In this document: positions 9,323-18,802 of the stretch, piece after piece
Numbering within the stretch: the first letter of the stretch is position 1
How the letters are laid out: each line of letters begins with the position of its first letter
Source: Streptomyces pluripotens
Lineage (GTDB): Bacteria; Actinomycetota; Actinomycetes; Streptomycetales; Streptomycetaceae
DNA: 64,000 nucleotides
Assembly: GCF_000802245.2 (NCBI RefSeq)
Contig: NZ_CP021080.1
Span: forward strand, 3,162,001 to 3,226,000
Direction: 5' to 3'
Notes under the pieces: generated by a model
Told to the model about the DNA's origin: nothing
Database searches by the model: none
What the model saw: only the letters and a program-made list of their open reading frames with translations
Program-made: the position numbers and the translations under genes

Positions 9323-9480
9323 GCCTGCTTCTCCCGCTTCAGGTAGGCCACGAGCTGTTCGGGGTCGTTGGGCCCGGGCACGACCTGGACGAGTTCCCAG
9401 CCGTCCTCACCCCAGTTGTCCAGAATCTGCTTCGTCGCGTGGACGAGCAGCGGCACGGTTGCGTATTCCCACTTGGTCAT
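9319..9480 (-). CDS. DUF4177 small protein
   Basis: 53 residues from ATG at 9480, beginning MTKWEYATVPLL. WEY near the start and WGEDGWELVQVVPG are the DUF4177 hallmarks. An in-frame extension upstream is alanine- and proline-rich and not conserved. Its stop overlaps the RidA start, so the two form a transcription unit divergent from the ArsA genes. No known biochemical function. Confidence 0.85.
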   Translation of the reverse strand: MTKWEYATVPLLVHATKQILDNWGEDGWELVQVVPGPNDPEQLVAYLKREKQA

Positions 9481-9712
9481 ATGGGCGACTGTAGCCGCTG
9501 CGCCCCCTGGGGCAGGCGGCCGACCACGGGCGCTACCGTCCACGGTGGACGGTGCCGCCCCGCACAGGGACCTGCACCGCCCCGCACAGGATGGTGGCGC
9601 CCCCGGTCGCAGCAGACGGCCGCCACGTTTTCACCGAAGATGTGAGCGACCCAAGCGCCGTTATCCACAGCCTCCCGCGTGACCGTCGGCCTGACTGGTT
9701 AGTCTCGAAGGC

Positions 9713-10690
9713 GTGAGCAGGCTCCAGGTCGTCAGCGGCAAGGGCGGGACCGGAAAGACGACGGTCGCCGCCGCCCTCGCGCTGGCCCTCGCGACCGAGG
9801 GGAAGCGGACGCTTCTCGTGGAAGTCGAGGGCCGGCAGGGCATCGCACAGCTCTTCGAAACCGAGGCGCTGCCCTACGAGGAGCGGAAGATCGCCGTCGC
9901 TCCCGGGGGCGGCGAGGTGTACGCACTGGCCATCGATCCCGAACGGGCCCTTCTGGACTACCTCCAGATGTTCTACAAACTGGGCGGCGCGGGCCGGGCC
10001 CTGAAGAAGCTCGGCGCGATCGACTTCGCCACCACCATCGCGCCCGGTCTCAGAGACGTCCTGCTGACCGGTAAGGCGTGCGAAGCGGTGCGCCGCAAGG
10101 ACCGGTCCGGCACGTTCACGTACGACTACGTCGTCATGGACGCCCCGCCGACCGGCCGCGTCACCCGCTTCCTGAACGTCAACGACGAGGTGGCGGGCCT
10201 GGCGAAGATCGGCCCGATACACAATCAGGCTCAGGCGGTGATGCGGGTGCTGAAGTCGCCGGAGACGGCCGTGCACCTGGTGACGCTGCTGGAGGAAATG
10301 CCGGTACAGGAGACGGCCGACGGCATCGCCGAACTCCGAGCGGCGCGGCTGCCGGTGGGCCGGGTCATCGTGAACATGGTCCGGCCGCAGGCACTGGACG
10401 CGACTGATCTGGAACTCGTACGAACCATCGAGCGTTCCTCGATCGCCCGGGCCCTTTCGTCCGCCGGGCTCGGCGGCGCACGGCGGGGTGGGAACGCGGA
10501 GAAGCTGGTGGATCCGCTGCTACGGCAGGCCGCGGAGTACGCCGAGCGGTATGCGCTGGAGCGAGAACAGCGCGCGGCCCTCGGCGAGCTGGGACTGCCG
10601 TTGGGTGAACTGCCGCAGCTCACCGAGGGCATGGACCTGGCGGGCCTGTACGAACTCGCCACCGAGCTGCGGAAGCAGGGGTTGTCATGA
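9713..10690 (+). CDS. ArsA-type ATPase, first subunit
   Basis: 325 residues from GTG at 9713. The N-terminal deviant Walker A SGKGGTGKTTVAA and a switch region VVMDAPPTGRVTRFL define the ArsA/GET3 branch of SIMIBI NTPases. No arsenite-binding cysteines are evident, so arsenic transport is not implied. The stop overlaps the ATG of a second ArsA gene. The mycobacterial equivalents (Rv3679-Rv3680) form a heterodimeric ATPase beside whiB4 and ponA2; this pair sits beside wblA and a penicillin-binding protein gene. A role linked to cell-envelope biogenesis is inferred from context. Confidence 0.88.
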   Translation: MSRLQVVSGKGGTGKTTVAAALALALATEGKRTLLVEVEGRQGIAQLFETEALPYEERKIAVAPGGGEVYALAIDPERALLDYLQMFYKLGGAGRALKKLGAIDFATTIAPGLRDVLLTGKACEAVRRKDRSGTFTYDYVVMDAPPTGRVTRFLNVNDEVAGLAKIGPIHNQAQAVMRVLKSPETAVHLVTLLEEMPVQETADGIAELRAARLPVGRVIVNMVRPQALDATDLELVRTIERSSIARALSSAGLGGARRGGNAEKLVDPLLRQAAEYAERYALEREQRAALGELGLPLGELPQLTEGMDLAGLYELATELRKQGLS

Positions 10691-12090
10691 GTCCGGACCC
10701 GGCCAAAGCGCTGGAATCAGCCCGTCATCTTTCCCCCGCGCGCGTGCTCGACGTCGACCTGCTGCTGGACGACCCGGGGACGCGGATCGTGGTGTGCTGC
10801 GGCTCGGGCGGGGTCGGCAAGACGACAACCGCGGCGGCCCTCGGCCTGCGGGCGGCCGAGCGGGGCCGCAAGGTGGTCGTCCTGACCATCGACCCGGCCA
10901 AGCGGCTGGCCCAGTCGATGGGTATCGACTCACTCGACAATGTGCCGCGCCGGGTGAAGGGCACCGACGGCGACGGCGAACTCCACGCCATGATGCTCGA
11001 TATGAAGCGCACCTTCGACGAGGTCGTGGAGGCGCACGCGGACCACGAGAGGGCGGCCGCGATCCTTGCGAACCCCTTCTACCAGTCGCTCTCTGCGGGC
11101 TTCGCGGGCACGCAGGAATACATGGCGATGGAGAAGCTCGGCCAGCTGCGGGCGAAGGAGGAGTGGGACCTGATCGTGGTCGACACCCCGCCGTCCCGCT
11201 CGGCGCTGGACTTCCTGGACGCGCCCAAGCGGCTCGGCTCCTTCCTGGACGGCCGTCTGATCCGTCTGCTCACCGCACCCGCCAAGCTGGGTGGACGCGC
11301 CGGCATGAAATTCCTGAACGTCGGCATGTCGATGATGACCGGCACGCTGGGCAAGCTGCTGGGCGGTCAGCTGCTGAAGGACGTGCAGACGTTCGTGGCC
11401 GCGATGGACACCACGTTCGGCGGATTCCGCACGCGCGCGGACGCCACGTACAGACTGCTCCAGGCGCCGGGTACGGCCTTCCTGGTGGTGGCGGCCCCGG
11501 AGCGGGACGCGCTGCGCGAGGCCGCGTACTTCGTGGAGCGGCTGGCCGAGGAGGACATGCCCCTGGTCGGCCTGGTGTTGAACCGGGTCCACGGCAGTGA
11601 AGCCGACCGGCTGTCCGCCGAACGGGCGCTCGCCGCCGCGGAAAATCTTGAGGACCCTCGCATTGTGGATCAAGGGGAAGGGAAAGCTGGACTCCGTAAC
11701 TCTCCCGACACGTATGGCAGTTCACGCACTCCCGCGCCTGAGAGCACAACCGGCGGTACCCCGACCGCTGGACCCACGACCGGTGGAACGACGACAGAAA
11801 GCACAACCGGTGGCACAGCGACCGGTGAGACCACTCCTGAGGAAGGCTCCCCCGCCGACGCGACGCGTTCCGTCGACCAGCTCACCGCAGGCCTGCTGAG
11901 GCTGCATGCCGAGCGCATGCAGCTGCTCTCCCGTGAGCAGCGCACGCGTGATCGTTTCACCGCCCGCCACCCCGAGGTGGCGGTGGTAGACGTCCCCGCG
12001 CTGCCCGGCGACGTGCACGACCTCGCGGGCCTACGTGACATCGGCAACCAGCTGGCAGCAGGCGCGGCGGGACGGGCGGAACCGTCCTAG
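10687..12090 (+). CDS. ArsA-type ATPase, second subunit, with Thr/Gly-rich insert
   Basis: 467 residues. The Walker A CGSGGVGKTTTAAALG is near residue 40; LIVVDTPPSRSALDFLD is the switch II region. Between the ATPase domain and the last 90 residues (from about residue 345 to 400) lies a low-complexity stretch of TTGGT/TTESTTGG repeats. I do not expect it in a compact ArsA fold, and it reads as a flexible linker expansion. Coupled to the upstream ArsA gene by an ATGA overlap. Confidence 0.87.
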   Translation: MSPDPAKALESARHLSPARVLDVDLLLDDPGTRIVVCCGSGGVGKTTTAAALGLRAAERGRKVVVLTIDPAKRLAQSMGIDSLDNVPRRVKGTDGDGELHAMMLDMKRTFDEVVEAHADHERAAAILANPFYQSLSAGFAGTQEYMAMEKLGQLRAKEEWDLIVVDTPPSRSALDFLDAPKRLGSFLDGRLIRLLTAPAKLGGRAGMKFLNVGMSMMTGTLGKLLGGQLLKDVQTFVAAMDTTFGGFRTRADATYRLLQAPGTAFLVVAAPERDALREAAYFVERLAEEDMPLVGLVLNRVHGSEADRLSAERALAAAENLEDPRIVDQGEGKAGLRNSPDTYGSSRTPAPESTTGGTPTAGPTTGGTTTESTTGGTATGETTPEEGSPADATRSVDQLTAGLLRLHAERMQLLSREQRTRDRFTARHPEVAVVDVPALPGDVHDLAGLRDIGNQLAAGAAGRAEPS

Positions 12091-12497
12091 CGCGCACAGC
12101 CGGCATGCCCGGTGAGCCGGCGGCTGCCAGCAACCGTACGCGGGGAGTCACACACGGCGCGTTCCCCTGCACGGCCCTACGGAACGCAACGCGCAGGCCG
12201 TGGGTGGCCCGTGGCTCCCCCGGGCGTTTTCCGCCCGGCCGGCGCTTCCCGTGGCTTGCGGCAGACCGGCGTTCTCCGGCACTCTCCGCGCGACACGCCC
12301 GGCTGACGTCTTACGAGGCCTAAACCCTAGGCATCTTCGGAGGCGTGGCCCAGTCGATACCTCCGAGGACGTGCGCCCCGTCGGATTCTCCCCGGGTGTA
12401 TGCCCGACCGCGCTTCCCGGGGCACTCGGCTGCAGCTTCCGGCAGCGTATGCCGGGTCGGAGCCATGCGTTCGAGGACGCGCCGGAGGGCGATGCCC
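12091..12497. other. Convergent intergenic region arsA-wblA
   Basis: About 400 bases between convergent genes. No ORF with a ribosome site and no long perfect hairpin was found. The wblA 3' untranslated region must lie here. Confidence 0.5.
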
Positions 12498-12836
12498 TCA
12501 GCTCACGGCCGCGTAGTGCTCGTACACCTCGTCGTTGTCGAGGGGAACGATCCCCGCGCCTCGCTCATACTCCGAGCGGGCGGTTTCCAGCAACCTGCGC
12601 CAAGAGGTCACCGTAGGCCGCCGGCGCAGCAGCGCGCGGCGTTCCCTCTCCGTCATGCCTCCCCACACGCCGAATTCGACGCGGTTGTCCAGCGCATCAG
12701 CCAGACACTCAGTGCGCACCGGACATCCCGTGCACACCGCCTTGGCCCTGTTCTGCGCTGCTCCCTGAACGAACAGTTCATCCGGATCAGTAGTGCGACA
12801 GGCAGCCTGCGCACTCCAGTCGGTTACCCAGCCCAT
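12498..12836 (-). CDS. wblA: WhiB-like regulator WblA
   Basis: 112 residues from ATG at 12836, which has GAGAGGA upstream; a longer in-frame start at 12893 has no ribosome site. It has four cysteines for an [4Fe-4S] cluster (AACR, AVCTGCP, TECLADAL), the turn GVWGGMTERERR and a basic C-terminal half. Length and sequence agree with S. coelicolor WblA (SCO3579) as I remember it, a repressor of antibiotic production that is needed for the switch from aerial growth to sporulation. The position next to arsA and a ponA2-like gene mirrors whiB4 in mycobacteria. Confidence 0.95.
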   Translation of the reverse strand: MGWVTDWSAQAACRTTDPDELFVQGAAQNRAKAVCTGCPVRTECLADALDNRVEFGVWGGMTERERRALLRRRPTVTSWRRLLETARSEYERGAGIVPLDNDEVYEHYAAVS

Positions 12837-13444
12837 ACCGGCGCCGTCCTCTCCCGAATCGAGGCTCCCCCACGGCGGCAGCGGCATATTCACCGCCGCC
12901 AGTTGAGGACGTTACGGAAGGTAGGCACAGCGCAACACCCCCTTCGGGCCCAATCTTGAATGGCCCGAACGGACTATGGGTAAGCGGCAGATCACCCGCG
13001 GGAGTGAGCTGGCGACATACACGACTATCCCGGCATTCCGGGGCAGCTGTGGTGCGTCACGCCGGACGCCGAGTGACACGCGAGGCGAATTCGGACACGT
13101 CCCTCAGAAAATCGGGGCGCACCCAGAACGTTTCGGGGGTGCCGCACGTACTCCTAGGTGACGGCACGGCTGTGACAGTTGAGAGCAGCTTAGGCCAAGG
13201 CCTTCGCGTGTGTCCGGAAAATACGAACGCGAGCGGCGTGCTTTGCCACGCCGTGATGCGGGTCGGCCCCCTCAGCTGGACGTCGACCGGCCCCCCGCCC
13301 GATGGACGACCCGGTGCATAACCTCACGCATCATGCGGTACGTCACCTGGTGCGTCACTTGGTACATCACGATCCGGTAGTCGGAACATCCCGAGAGGCG
13401 GTCGCTCCATCGGAACGCTCAACAGTACGGATTAGGCTGCCCTC
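12837..13444. other. Divergent promoter region wblA-PBP
   Basis: About 600 bases between the wblA and penicillin-binding-protein starts. Long regulatory regions upstream of wblA are usual because several developmental regulators act there, but I could not assign a specific site. No gene is supported. Confidence 0.5.
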
Positions 13445-15775
13445 ATGCCAAAGAAGCGCTCGGGCGGTGGTCTGTCGACCATGCAGCAGGCCGCCAAGTT
13501 CCTCGGTGTCAGTGTGCTCGCCGGAGCCGTGATGGCGGGCCTCGCACTGCCCGCCGCCGGCGCGCTGGGTCTCGCGGCGAAGGGCTCGGTCGAGAGTTTC
13601 GACGAGATCCCGGCCAACCTCAAGAGCCCCCAGCTCAGTCAGCGCACAACCATCCTGGACAGCCAGGGGAAGCAGATCGCGACCGTCTACTCCCGCGACC
13701 GTACGGTGGTCGACCTCAAGGACATCTCGCCGTACATGCAGAAGGCGATCGTTGCGATCGAGGACTCGCGCTTCTACCAGCACGGTGCGGTCGACCTCAA
13801 AGGCGTCCTGCGCGCCCTGAACAAGAACGCGCAGGAAGGCGGGGTCACCCAGGGCGCCTCCACCCTCACCCAGCAGCTGGTGAAGAACTACTTCATCGAG
13901 GAGGCCGGCGACGACCCGACCAAGGTCGCCCAGGCCACCCAGCAGACCCTCGGCCGCAAGATCCGCGAACTGAAGTACGCGATCCAGATCGAGGACAAGC
14001 TCGGCAAGAAGAAGATCCTCGAAAACTACCTGAACATCACGTTCTTCGGCGAGCAGGCCTACGGTGTCGAGGCCGCTTCCCAGCGTTACTTCTCCAAGCA
14101 CGCCAAGGACCTGAACCTCCAGCAGGCCGCCCTCCTGGCCGGCATCGTGCAGTCCCCGAGCCGCTACGACCCGATCAACGACGAGGCGGAGGCCACCAAG
14201 CGGCGCAACGTCGTCCTGCAGCGCATGGCCGAGGTCGGCGACATCTCCCAGAAGGAGGCGGACCAGGCCAAGGAGAAATCGCTCGGACTGCACCCCAGCC
14301 GACCCAAGAACGGCTGCATCACCGCGGTCCAGGGAGCCGGTTTCTTCTGCGACTACGTGCGCGAGGTCGTCCTGACCGACCCGGTCTTCGGCAAGACGAA
14401 GGCAGCCCGGGCGAAGCTGTGGAACCGGGGCGGGCTGACGATCCGTACGACACTCGACCCGCAGGCACAGCAGTCCGTGCAGGCATCCATCAAGGACCAC
14501 GTCTACAAGGGCGACGACGTGGCGACCGCCGCGACCATCGTCGAACCCGGCACGGGCAGGATCCTCGCCATGGGGCAGTCCCGGCCGTACGGCATGAACG
14601 CCTCCGAACACGAGACGACGCTCAACCTGTCCGTGAACCAGGACATGGGCGGCGGCGTCGGCTACCAACCCGGTTCGACGTTCAAGCCGATCGTCGCGGC
14701 GGCCGCCATCGAGGGCGGCAAACCCGCGACGCAGGAGTACTCGTCGCCGTACCAGATGATGTACCCGACGCCCGTGGCCGCGTGTGACGGCAAGATCTGG
14801 CGCGACGATCCGAAGAAGCCCTCCCCCCTCAAGAACGAGAACGCGTCGGAACACGGCCCGTACAGCATGAAGGAGGCGACCGCCAAGTCGGTCAACACCT
14901 ACTACGTGCAGTTGATCAGCGACATCGGCATCTGCCCGGTCATCAAGATGGCCAAGAAGATGGGCGTGGAGCGCGCGGACGGCAACGCGATCAAGCAGGC
15001 CCCCTCCATCGCGCTCGGCACGCAGGAGATGTCCCCGCTGACCATGGCCAACGCGTACGCCACCTTCGCCACGCGCGGGATGTACTGCACGCCGGTCGCC
15101 ATCGAGTCGGTCACCCGGAAGACCGGCAGCAAGCAGACGTCCCTGCCGGTGCCGAAGTCGACCTGCTCACGCGCGATGTCGGAGAAGACCGCCGACACGG
15201 TCACCACGCTCCTCAAGGGCGTGGTCGAGGACGGTACGGGTCAGCGGGCCGGCCTCGGCAGCCGCCCGAGCGCCGGCAAGACGGGCACCACGGACGAGCG
15301 CTTCGCGGCCTGGTTCGTCGGCTACACCCCGAACATGGCGGGCGCAGTCTGGGTCGGCGACCCGGCCCACCACCGAAAGATGATCGACATCACCATCGGC
15401 GGCATTTCGCACGCGAAGGTGTTCGGCGGTGAGGTCCCGGGTCCGATCTGGCGCGACATGATGTCCGGCGCCTTGGAGAGCAAGCCCGTCGAGGACTTCC
15501 ACCTGGTCGACATCCCCGACGGCAACGCCAGCGGGAACGGCCAGGGAAGAGGCCACGGGAAGAGGGACGACGGGCACAACGGCGACACCACCGGCCGGCT
15601 GATCGGCGGACTGATCGGCGGCCCGGCTGACGGAGGCACGACCGGCGGCGGCACCGCAGGAGGCACCACCGGCGGCACGGCACCGGCGCCGACGTTCTCC
15701 TTCCCCGGGAACCTCATCCAGGGCCAGAGCAACGGCGGCGGCAACGGGAACGGCTTCGGAGGTCGACGGGGCTAG
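13445..15775 (+). CDS. Bifunctional penicillin-binding protein (class A, PonA2-like)
   Basis: 776 residues. One N-terminal membrane anchor (residues about 18-42) precedes a GT51 transglycosylase domain, with IEDSRFYQHGAVDLKG carrying the catalytic Glu and GASTLTQQLVKNYF. The transpeptidase domain has SxxK in GYQPGSTFKPI (Ser near 411), SVN near 482 and KTG in AGKTGTTDERF near 608. A glycine/asparagine-rich tail of about 70 residues replaces the PASTA domain of mycobacterial PonA2. It polymerises and cross-links peptidoglycan outside the membrane. Confidence 0.94.
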   Translation: MPKKRSGGGLSTMQQAAKFLGVSVLAGAVMAGLALPAAGALGLAAKGSVESFDEIPANLKSPQLSQRTTILDSQGKQIATVYSRDRTVVDLKDISPYMQKAIVAIEDSRFYQHGAVDLKGVLRALNKNAQEGGVTQGASTLTQQLVKNYFIEEAGDDPTKVAQATQQTLGRKIRELKYAIQIEDKLGKKKILENYLNITFFGEQAYGVEAASQRYFSKHAKDLNLQQAALLAGIVQSPSRYDPINDEAEATKRRNVVLQRMAEVGDISQKEADQAKEKSLGLHPSRPKNGCITAVQGAGFFCDYVREVVLTDPVFGKTKAARAKLWNRGGLTIRTTLDPQAQQSVQASIKDHVYKGDDVATAATIVEPGTGRILAMGQSRPYGMNASEHETTLNLSVNQDMGGGVGYQPGSTFKPIVAAAAIEGGKPATQEYSSPYQMMYPTPVAACDGKIWRDDPKKPSPLKNENASEHGPYSMKEATAKSVNTYYVQLISDIGICPVIKMAKKMGVERADGNAIKQAPSIALGTQEMSPLTMANAYATFATRGMYCTPVAIESVTRKTGSKQTSLPVPKSTCSRAMSEKTADTVTTLLKGVVEDGTGQRAGLGSRPSAGKTGTTDERFAAWFVGYTPNMAGAVWVGDPAHHRKMIDITIGGISHAKVFGGEVPGPIWRDMMSGALESKPVEDFHLVDIPDGNASGNGQGRGHGKRDDGHNGDTTGRLIGGLIGGPADGGTTGGGTAGGTTGGTAPAPTFSFPGNLIQGQSNGGGNGNGFGGRRG

Positions 15776-15777
15776 GC

Positions 15778-15862
15778 CCGAGGTCCGTCCCGGGACCTCG
15801 GACCCGGCGAGTACGGCTGCGGGGCCGCACCCTTCAGGGGTGCGGCCCCGCAGCCGTACTCG
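15778..15862. terminator. Tandem hairpins between convergent PBP and YqeY genes
   Basis: Two hairpins. The small one at 15778-15801 has a 9-bp stem (CCGAGGTCC). The large one has arms 15808-15832 and 15838-15862: a perfect 25-bp stem with loop TTCAG. It can terminate from both sides. Confidence 0.85.
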
Positions 15863-15953
15863 GCCGTCGCCACTGCCGCTGGGGGCGCCGTCGTGTGCCG
15901 TCAGCGTCGCGCTGTTGGCGCCACCGCGTCGCCGTGCCCGTCTTCGCCGTCGC

Positions 15954-16421
15954 TCAGCCCTGAAGCAGCTTCTTCACCGCCGCGGCGACGCGACCGCCCT
16001 CGGCCTGGCCGGCCACCTTCGGATTCACGATCTTCATGACGGCGCCCATGGCACGCGGCCCCTCCGCACCGGCCGCCTTCGCCTCTTCCACCGCCTGGGC
16101 CACGATCGCGTTCAGCTCATCATCGGAAAGCTGCTTGGGCAGGTACGCGGCGAGCACCTCGCCTTCCGCCTTCTCCCGCTCGGCCTGTTCGCCACGTCCG
16201 CCCTGAGCGAAGGCGTCCGCGGCCTCGCGGCGCTTCTTCGCTTCACGAGTGATCACCTTGAGAACCTCGTCGTCGGAGAGCTCCCGCTTCTCCTTGCCCG
16301 CGACCTCCTCCTTGGTGATCGCGGCGAGCGTCAACCGGAGCGTCGAGGAGCGGAGCTCGTCGCGCTCCTTGATCGCGGCATTGAGGTCGTCCTGCAGCTT
16401 CGACTTGAGCGTGGTGGTCAT
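15954..16421 (-). CDS. GatB/YqeY domain protein
   Basis: 155 residues from ATG at 16421. Begins MTTTLKSKLQDDLNAAIK and ends in a helical domain with MGAVMKIVNPKVAGQAEGGR, the YqeY signature. The family shares the tail domain of GatB/GatE amidotransferases that contacts tRNA, but stand-alone YqeY proteins have no settled function. Convergent with the penicillin-binding protein gene across the double terminator. Confidence 0.9.
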   Translation of the reverse strand: MTTTLKSKLQDDLNAAIKERDELRSSTLRLTLAAITKEEVAGKEKRELSDDEVLKVITREAKKRREAADAFAQGGRGEQAEREKAEGEVLAAYLPKQLSDDELNAIVAQAVEEAKAAGAEGPRAMGAVMKIVNPKVAGQAEGGRVAAAVKKLLQG

Positions 16422-16515
16422 GGCGTCGATTGTCGCAGGTGTACTGGTCCGTACGCCTGTCGTTTTGGACGGCGGCCGGTCTCCGCGGTGATCCCCGGTC
16501 TGACACGATGGACAC

Positions 16516-17442
16516 ATGCGCGCGCGATACGGAGTACCCCTGGGAATCATGGCGGCTGGCGCCGCCGGGCTGGCGTACGCGGCGGGCTTCGAGGCCCGCT
16601 CCTTCCGCCTCCGACGGGTGACGGTCCCGGTCCTCCCCCCGGGCGTGCGCCCGCTGCGGGTACTCCAGGTGTCCGACATCCACATGGTGAGCGGTCAGCG
16701 CAAGAAGCAACGCTGGCTGCAGGCGCTGGCCGGCCTGCGCCCGGACTTCGTGATCAACACGGGCGACAACCTGTCCGACCCGCAGGGTGTCCCAGAGGTC
16801 CTGGACGCGCTGGGACCCCTGATGCAGTTCCCGGGCGCGTACGTCTTCGGTTCCAACGACTACTACGGCCCCAGACTCCGCAACCCCGCCCGCTACCTGC
16901 TGGAGAGGACGAGCGGCCGCCACGGTCTGAACGGCAACCCGCCGGTGGTGGGCGCGGTCCACAACCCCTGGGAGGACCTCCGGGACGCCTTCGATGCAGC
17001 GGGCTGGCTGAACCTGACGAACACCCGGGGCACACTGAAAGTGGAGGGTGCGTCGATCGAGCTGACCGGCCTGGACGACCCCCACATCAAACGTGACCGC
17101 TACACCCGGGTGGCCGGGGGCCCGTCGGGGGCACACGACTTCTCGATGGGCGTCGTCCACGCTCCCTACCTGCGCGCGCTGGATGCCTTCACCGCGGACG
17201 GCTACCCACTGGTCCTGGCCGGCCACACCCACGGCGGCCAGGTGTGCATCCCCTTCTACGGCGCCCTGGTCACCAACTGCGACCTGGACACGGACCGGGT
17301 GAAGGGCCTGTCCACCCACTCGGCAGAGGGCAACACGTCCTACCTCCACGTCTCGGCAGGCTGTGGCACCAGCCGCTACACCCCCGTCCGCTTCGCCTGC
17401 CCCCCGGAAGCGACGCTGCTGACGTTGACCGGGAGCGAGTAG
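16516..17442 (+). CDS. Metallophosphoesterase, calcineurin-like
   Basis: 308 residues. Dimetal ligands are visible in order: VLQVSDIHMV (D-x-H), NTGDNLSD (GDN), GSNDYYGP (GxND) and GHTHGGQV (GHTHGG). The N-terminus has a hydrophobic stretch (IMAAGAAGLAYAAGF), suggesting membrane association as in the YkuE-like group. The equivalent gene follows ponA2 in M. tuberculosis (Rv3683), extending the shared gene order. Substrate unknown. Confidence 0.88.
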   Translation: MRARYGVPLGIMAAGAAGLAYAAGFEARSFRLRRVTVPVLPPGVRPLRVLQVSDIHMVSGQRKKQRWLQALAGLRPDFVINTGDNLSDPQGVPEVLDALGPLMQFPGAYVFGSNDYYGPRLRNPARYLLERTSGRHGLNGNPPVVGAVHNPWEDLRDAFDAAGWLNLTNTRGTLKVEGASIELTGLDDPHIKRDRYTRVAGGPSGAHDFSMGVVHAPYLRALDAFTADGYPLVLAGHTHGGQVCIPFYGALVTNCDLDTDRVKGLSTHSAEGNTSYLHVSAGCGTSRYTPVRFACPPEATLLTLTGSE

Positions 17443-17678
17443 CCGGGCGGGCGGAACCCCGCCCCACGCGGCCGCACGACGATCCGAGGCCACACAACGG
17501 CACGAAGCCGCACGGTACGAAGCCGCACGGTACGAAGCTTCACCCCACGACCCCCTCACGGTGCGACGCGGCTCGACGCGGGTGCGATGCTTCACGGTGC
17601 GAAACCCCACCGTACGGACGTAACCCACCCGGACCAGTCCACATGGCTCCGCTCCTCCGCCGCTCCTAGCGTGAGGAC

Positions 17679-18437
17679 ATGATCGCCCCGATACCCAGGG
17701 ACATCCCGGACCTGCCCGCGGTCCCGGGCCCGCCCCTGCTGCTGCCCGCCCCGGTGCCGGCCACAGCGGTGGTGGCCCCGGCCCGCCGCCCCCCGACAGC
17801 GGTGTTCCGCCTACTGACCGCCGTGGTGGCAGCCGCCGGCGTCGCCCTGCAGTTCCTGCTCGGCACCCCGGCACGCACCCTGAGCTACTTCAGCATCCAA
17901 ACCAACGCACTGCTGGCCCTGGTCATGTTCCTCTCTGCGGCCAGAGCCTGGAGAGCCCGCCGCCCGCTCCCGTCCGCCATAACGGGTGCCGCCCTGCTTT
18001 ACGCCCTGATCACCGCGCTGGCCTATCACCTTCTCCTGGGCCACGCGTCGCCCCCGTTCTCCATGACGGCCGCGACGACACCCCCGGAACGCTGGCACGC
18101 CCAGTGGGTAGCCCTCCAACTCCTCCACACGCTGGCCCCCGCACTGGCCCTACTGGACTGGCTGTTCCTCACCCCCGCGACCCGCCTGCACCTCCGCCAG
18201 GCCGTGACCTGGCTCTTCTACCCCCTGGCCTATCTGGCCTTCTCCCTGGCCCGAGCAGCTTTCCTCCCGCCCTCCGCCCCTTCCCGCTACCTCTATCCCT
18301 TCCTCGACGTGGACGCCCACGGCTACCGCAGCACCCTGGCCAACGCCCTCCTCCTGGGCCTTGCGATCTACGCCCTGGCAGTTCTGCTCGTGACCCTGGA
18401 CCACGTCCGCCCGACCCCGGTACGCCACCGCGTCTGA
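17679..18437 (+). CDS. Pr6Pr-family integral membrane protein
   Basis: 252 residues with about six hydrophobic segments after a proline-rich N-terminal tail. FSIQTNALLALVMF and the late RYLYPFLDVDAHGY are the motifs I associate with the Pr6Pr/FAR-17a-like family. No enzymatic residues are obvious. The 240 bases before it hold imperfect repeats of CACGGTACGAAGC but no gene. Confidence 0.75.
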   Translation: MIAPIPRDIPDLPAVPGPPLLLPAPVPATAVVAPARRPPTAVFRLLTAVVAAAGVALQFLLGTPARTLSYFSIQTNALLALVMFLSAARAWRARRPLPSAITGAALLYALITALAYHLLLGHASPPFSMTAATTPPERWHAQWVALQLLHTLAPALALLDWLFLTPATRLHLRQAVTWLFYPLAYLAFSLARAAFLPPSAPSRYLYPFLDVDAHGYRSTLANALLLGLAIYALAVLLVTLDHVRPTPVRHRV

Positions 18438-18503
18438 ACCGGATTTCGTCTCCAGCCACCGGTGGGCTAAAGTAAACGTCGTCGCCGCAACGAGCAGCGA
18501 CAT

Positions 18504-18577
18504 CGGGGTGTAGCGCAGCTTGGCAGCGCGCTTCGTTCGGGACGAAGAGGTCGTGGGTTCAAATCCCGCCACCCCGA
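18504..18577 (+). tRNA. tRNA-Pro (anticodon CGG)
   Basis: Cloverleaf by eye: acceptor stem CGGGGTG/CACCCCG, D-stem GCGC/GCGC, anticodon stem CTTCG/CGAAG with loop TTCGGGA (anticodon CGG, reading CCG), T-arm GTGGG-TTCAAAT-CCCGC, discriminator A. CCA is not encoded. It marks the edge between the conserved block and the IS-rich island. Confidence 0.95.
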
Positions 18578-18593
18578 CAGGGAAACACCAGGT

Positions 18594-18627
18594 CAGGCCC
18601 GGTGCTGAGAGATCAGCACCGGGCCTG
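18594..18627 (+). terminator. Rho-independent terminator after tRNA-Pro
   Basis: Perfect 14-bp stem AGGCCCGGTGCTGA / TCAGCACCGGGCCT with loop GAGA, followed by a T-rich stretch (GGTTTGCTTTG). Confidence 0.9.
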
Positions 18628-18802
18628 GTTTGCTTTGTCGCCCCGTTTTGGGAGCCGTTTGGGAGCCGACTTCCAGAAACCGGCTCCCGGCGGCTCTCAG
18701 CGAGCGGCCGTTCGCCGTCCGGCCCGCTCTTTGCCGCTCACGCTGGGAAAGGGTCATCCCTACAGTTGTGCGAGGCCGATCACAGGCGGTACGACGATCG
18801 CC

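Noticed and set aside
18504..18577. attL of an integrated element at the tRNA-Pro 3' end
   Set aside because: No second copy of the tRNA 3' sequence was found in the window, so an attachment site cannot be supported.
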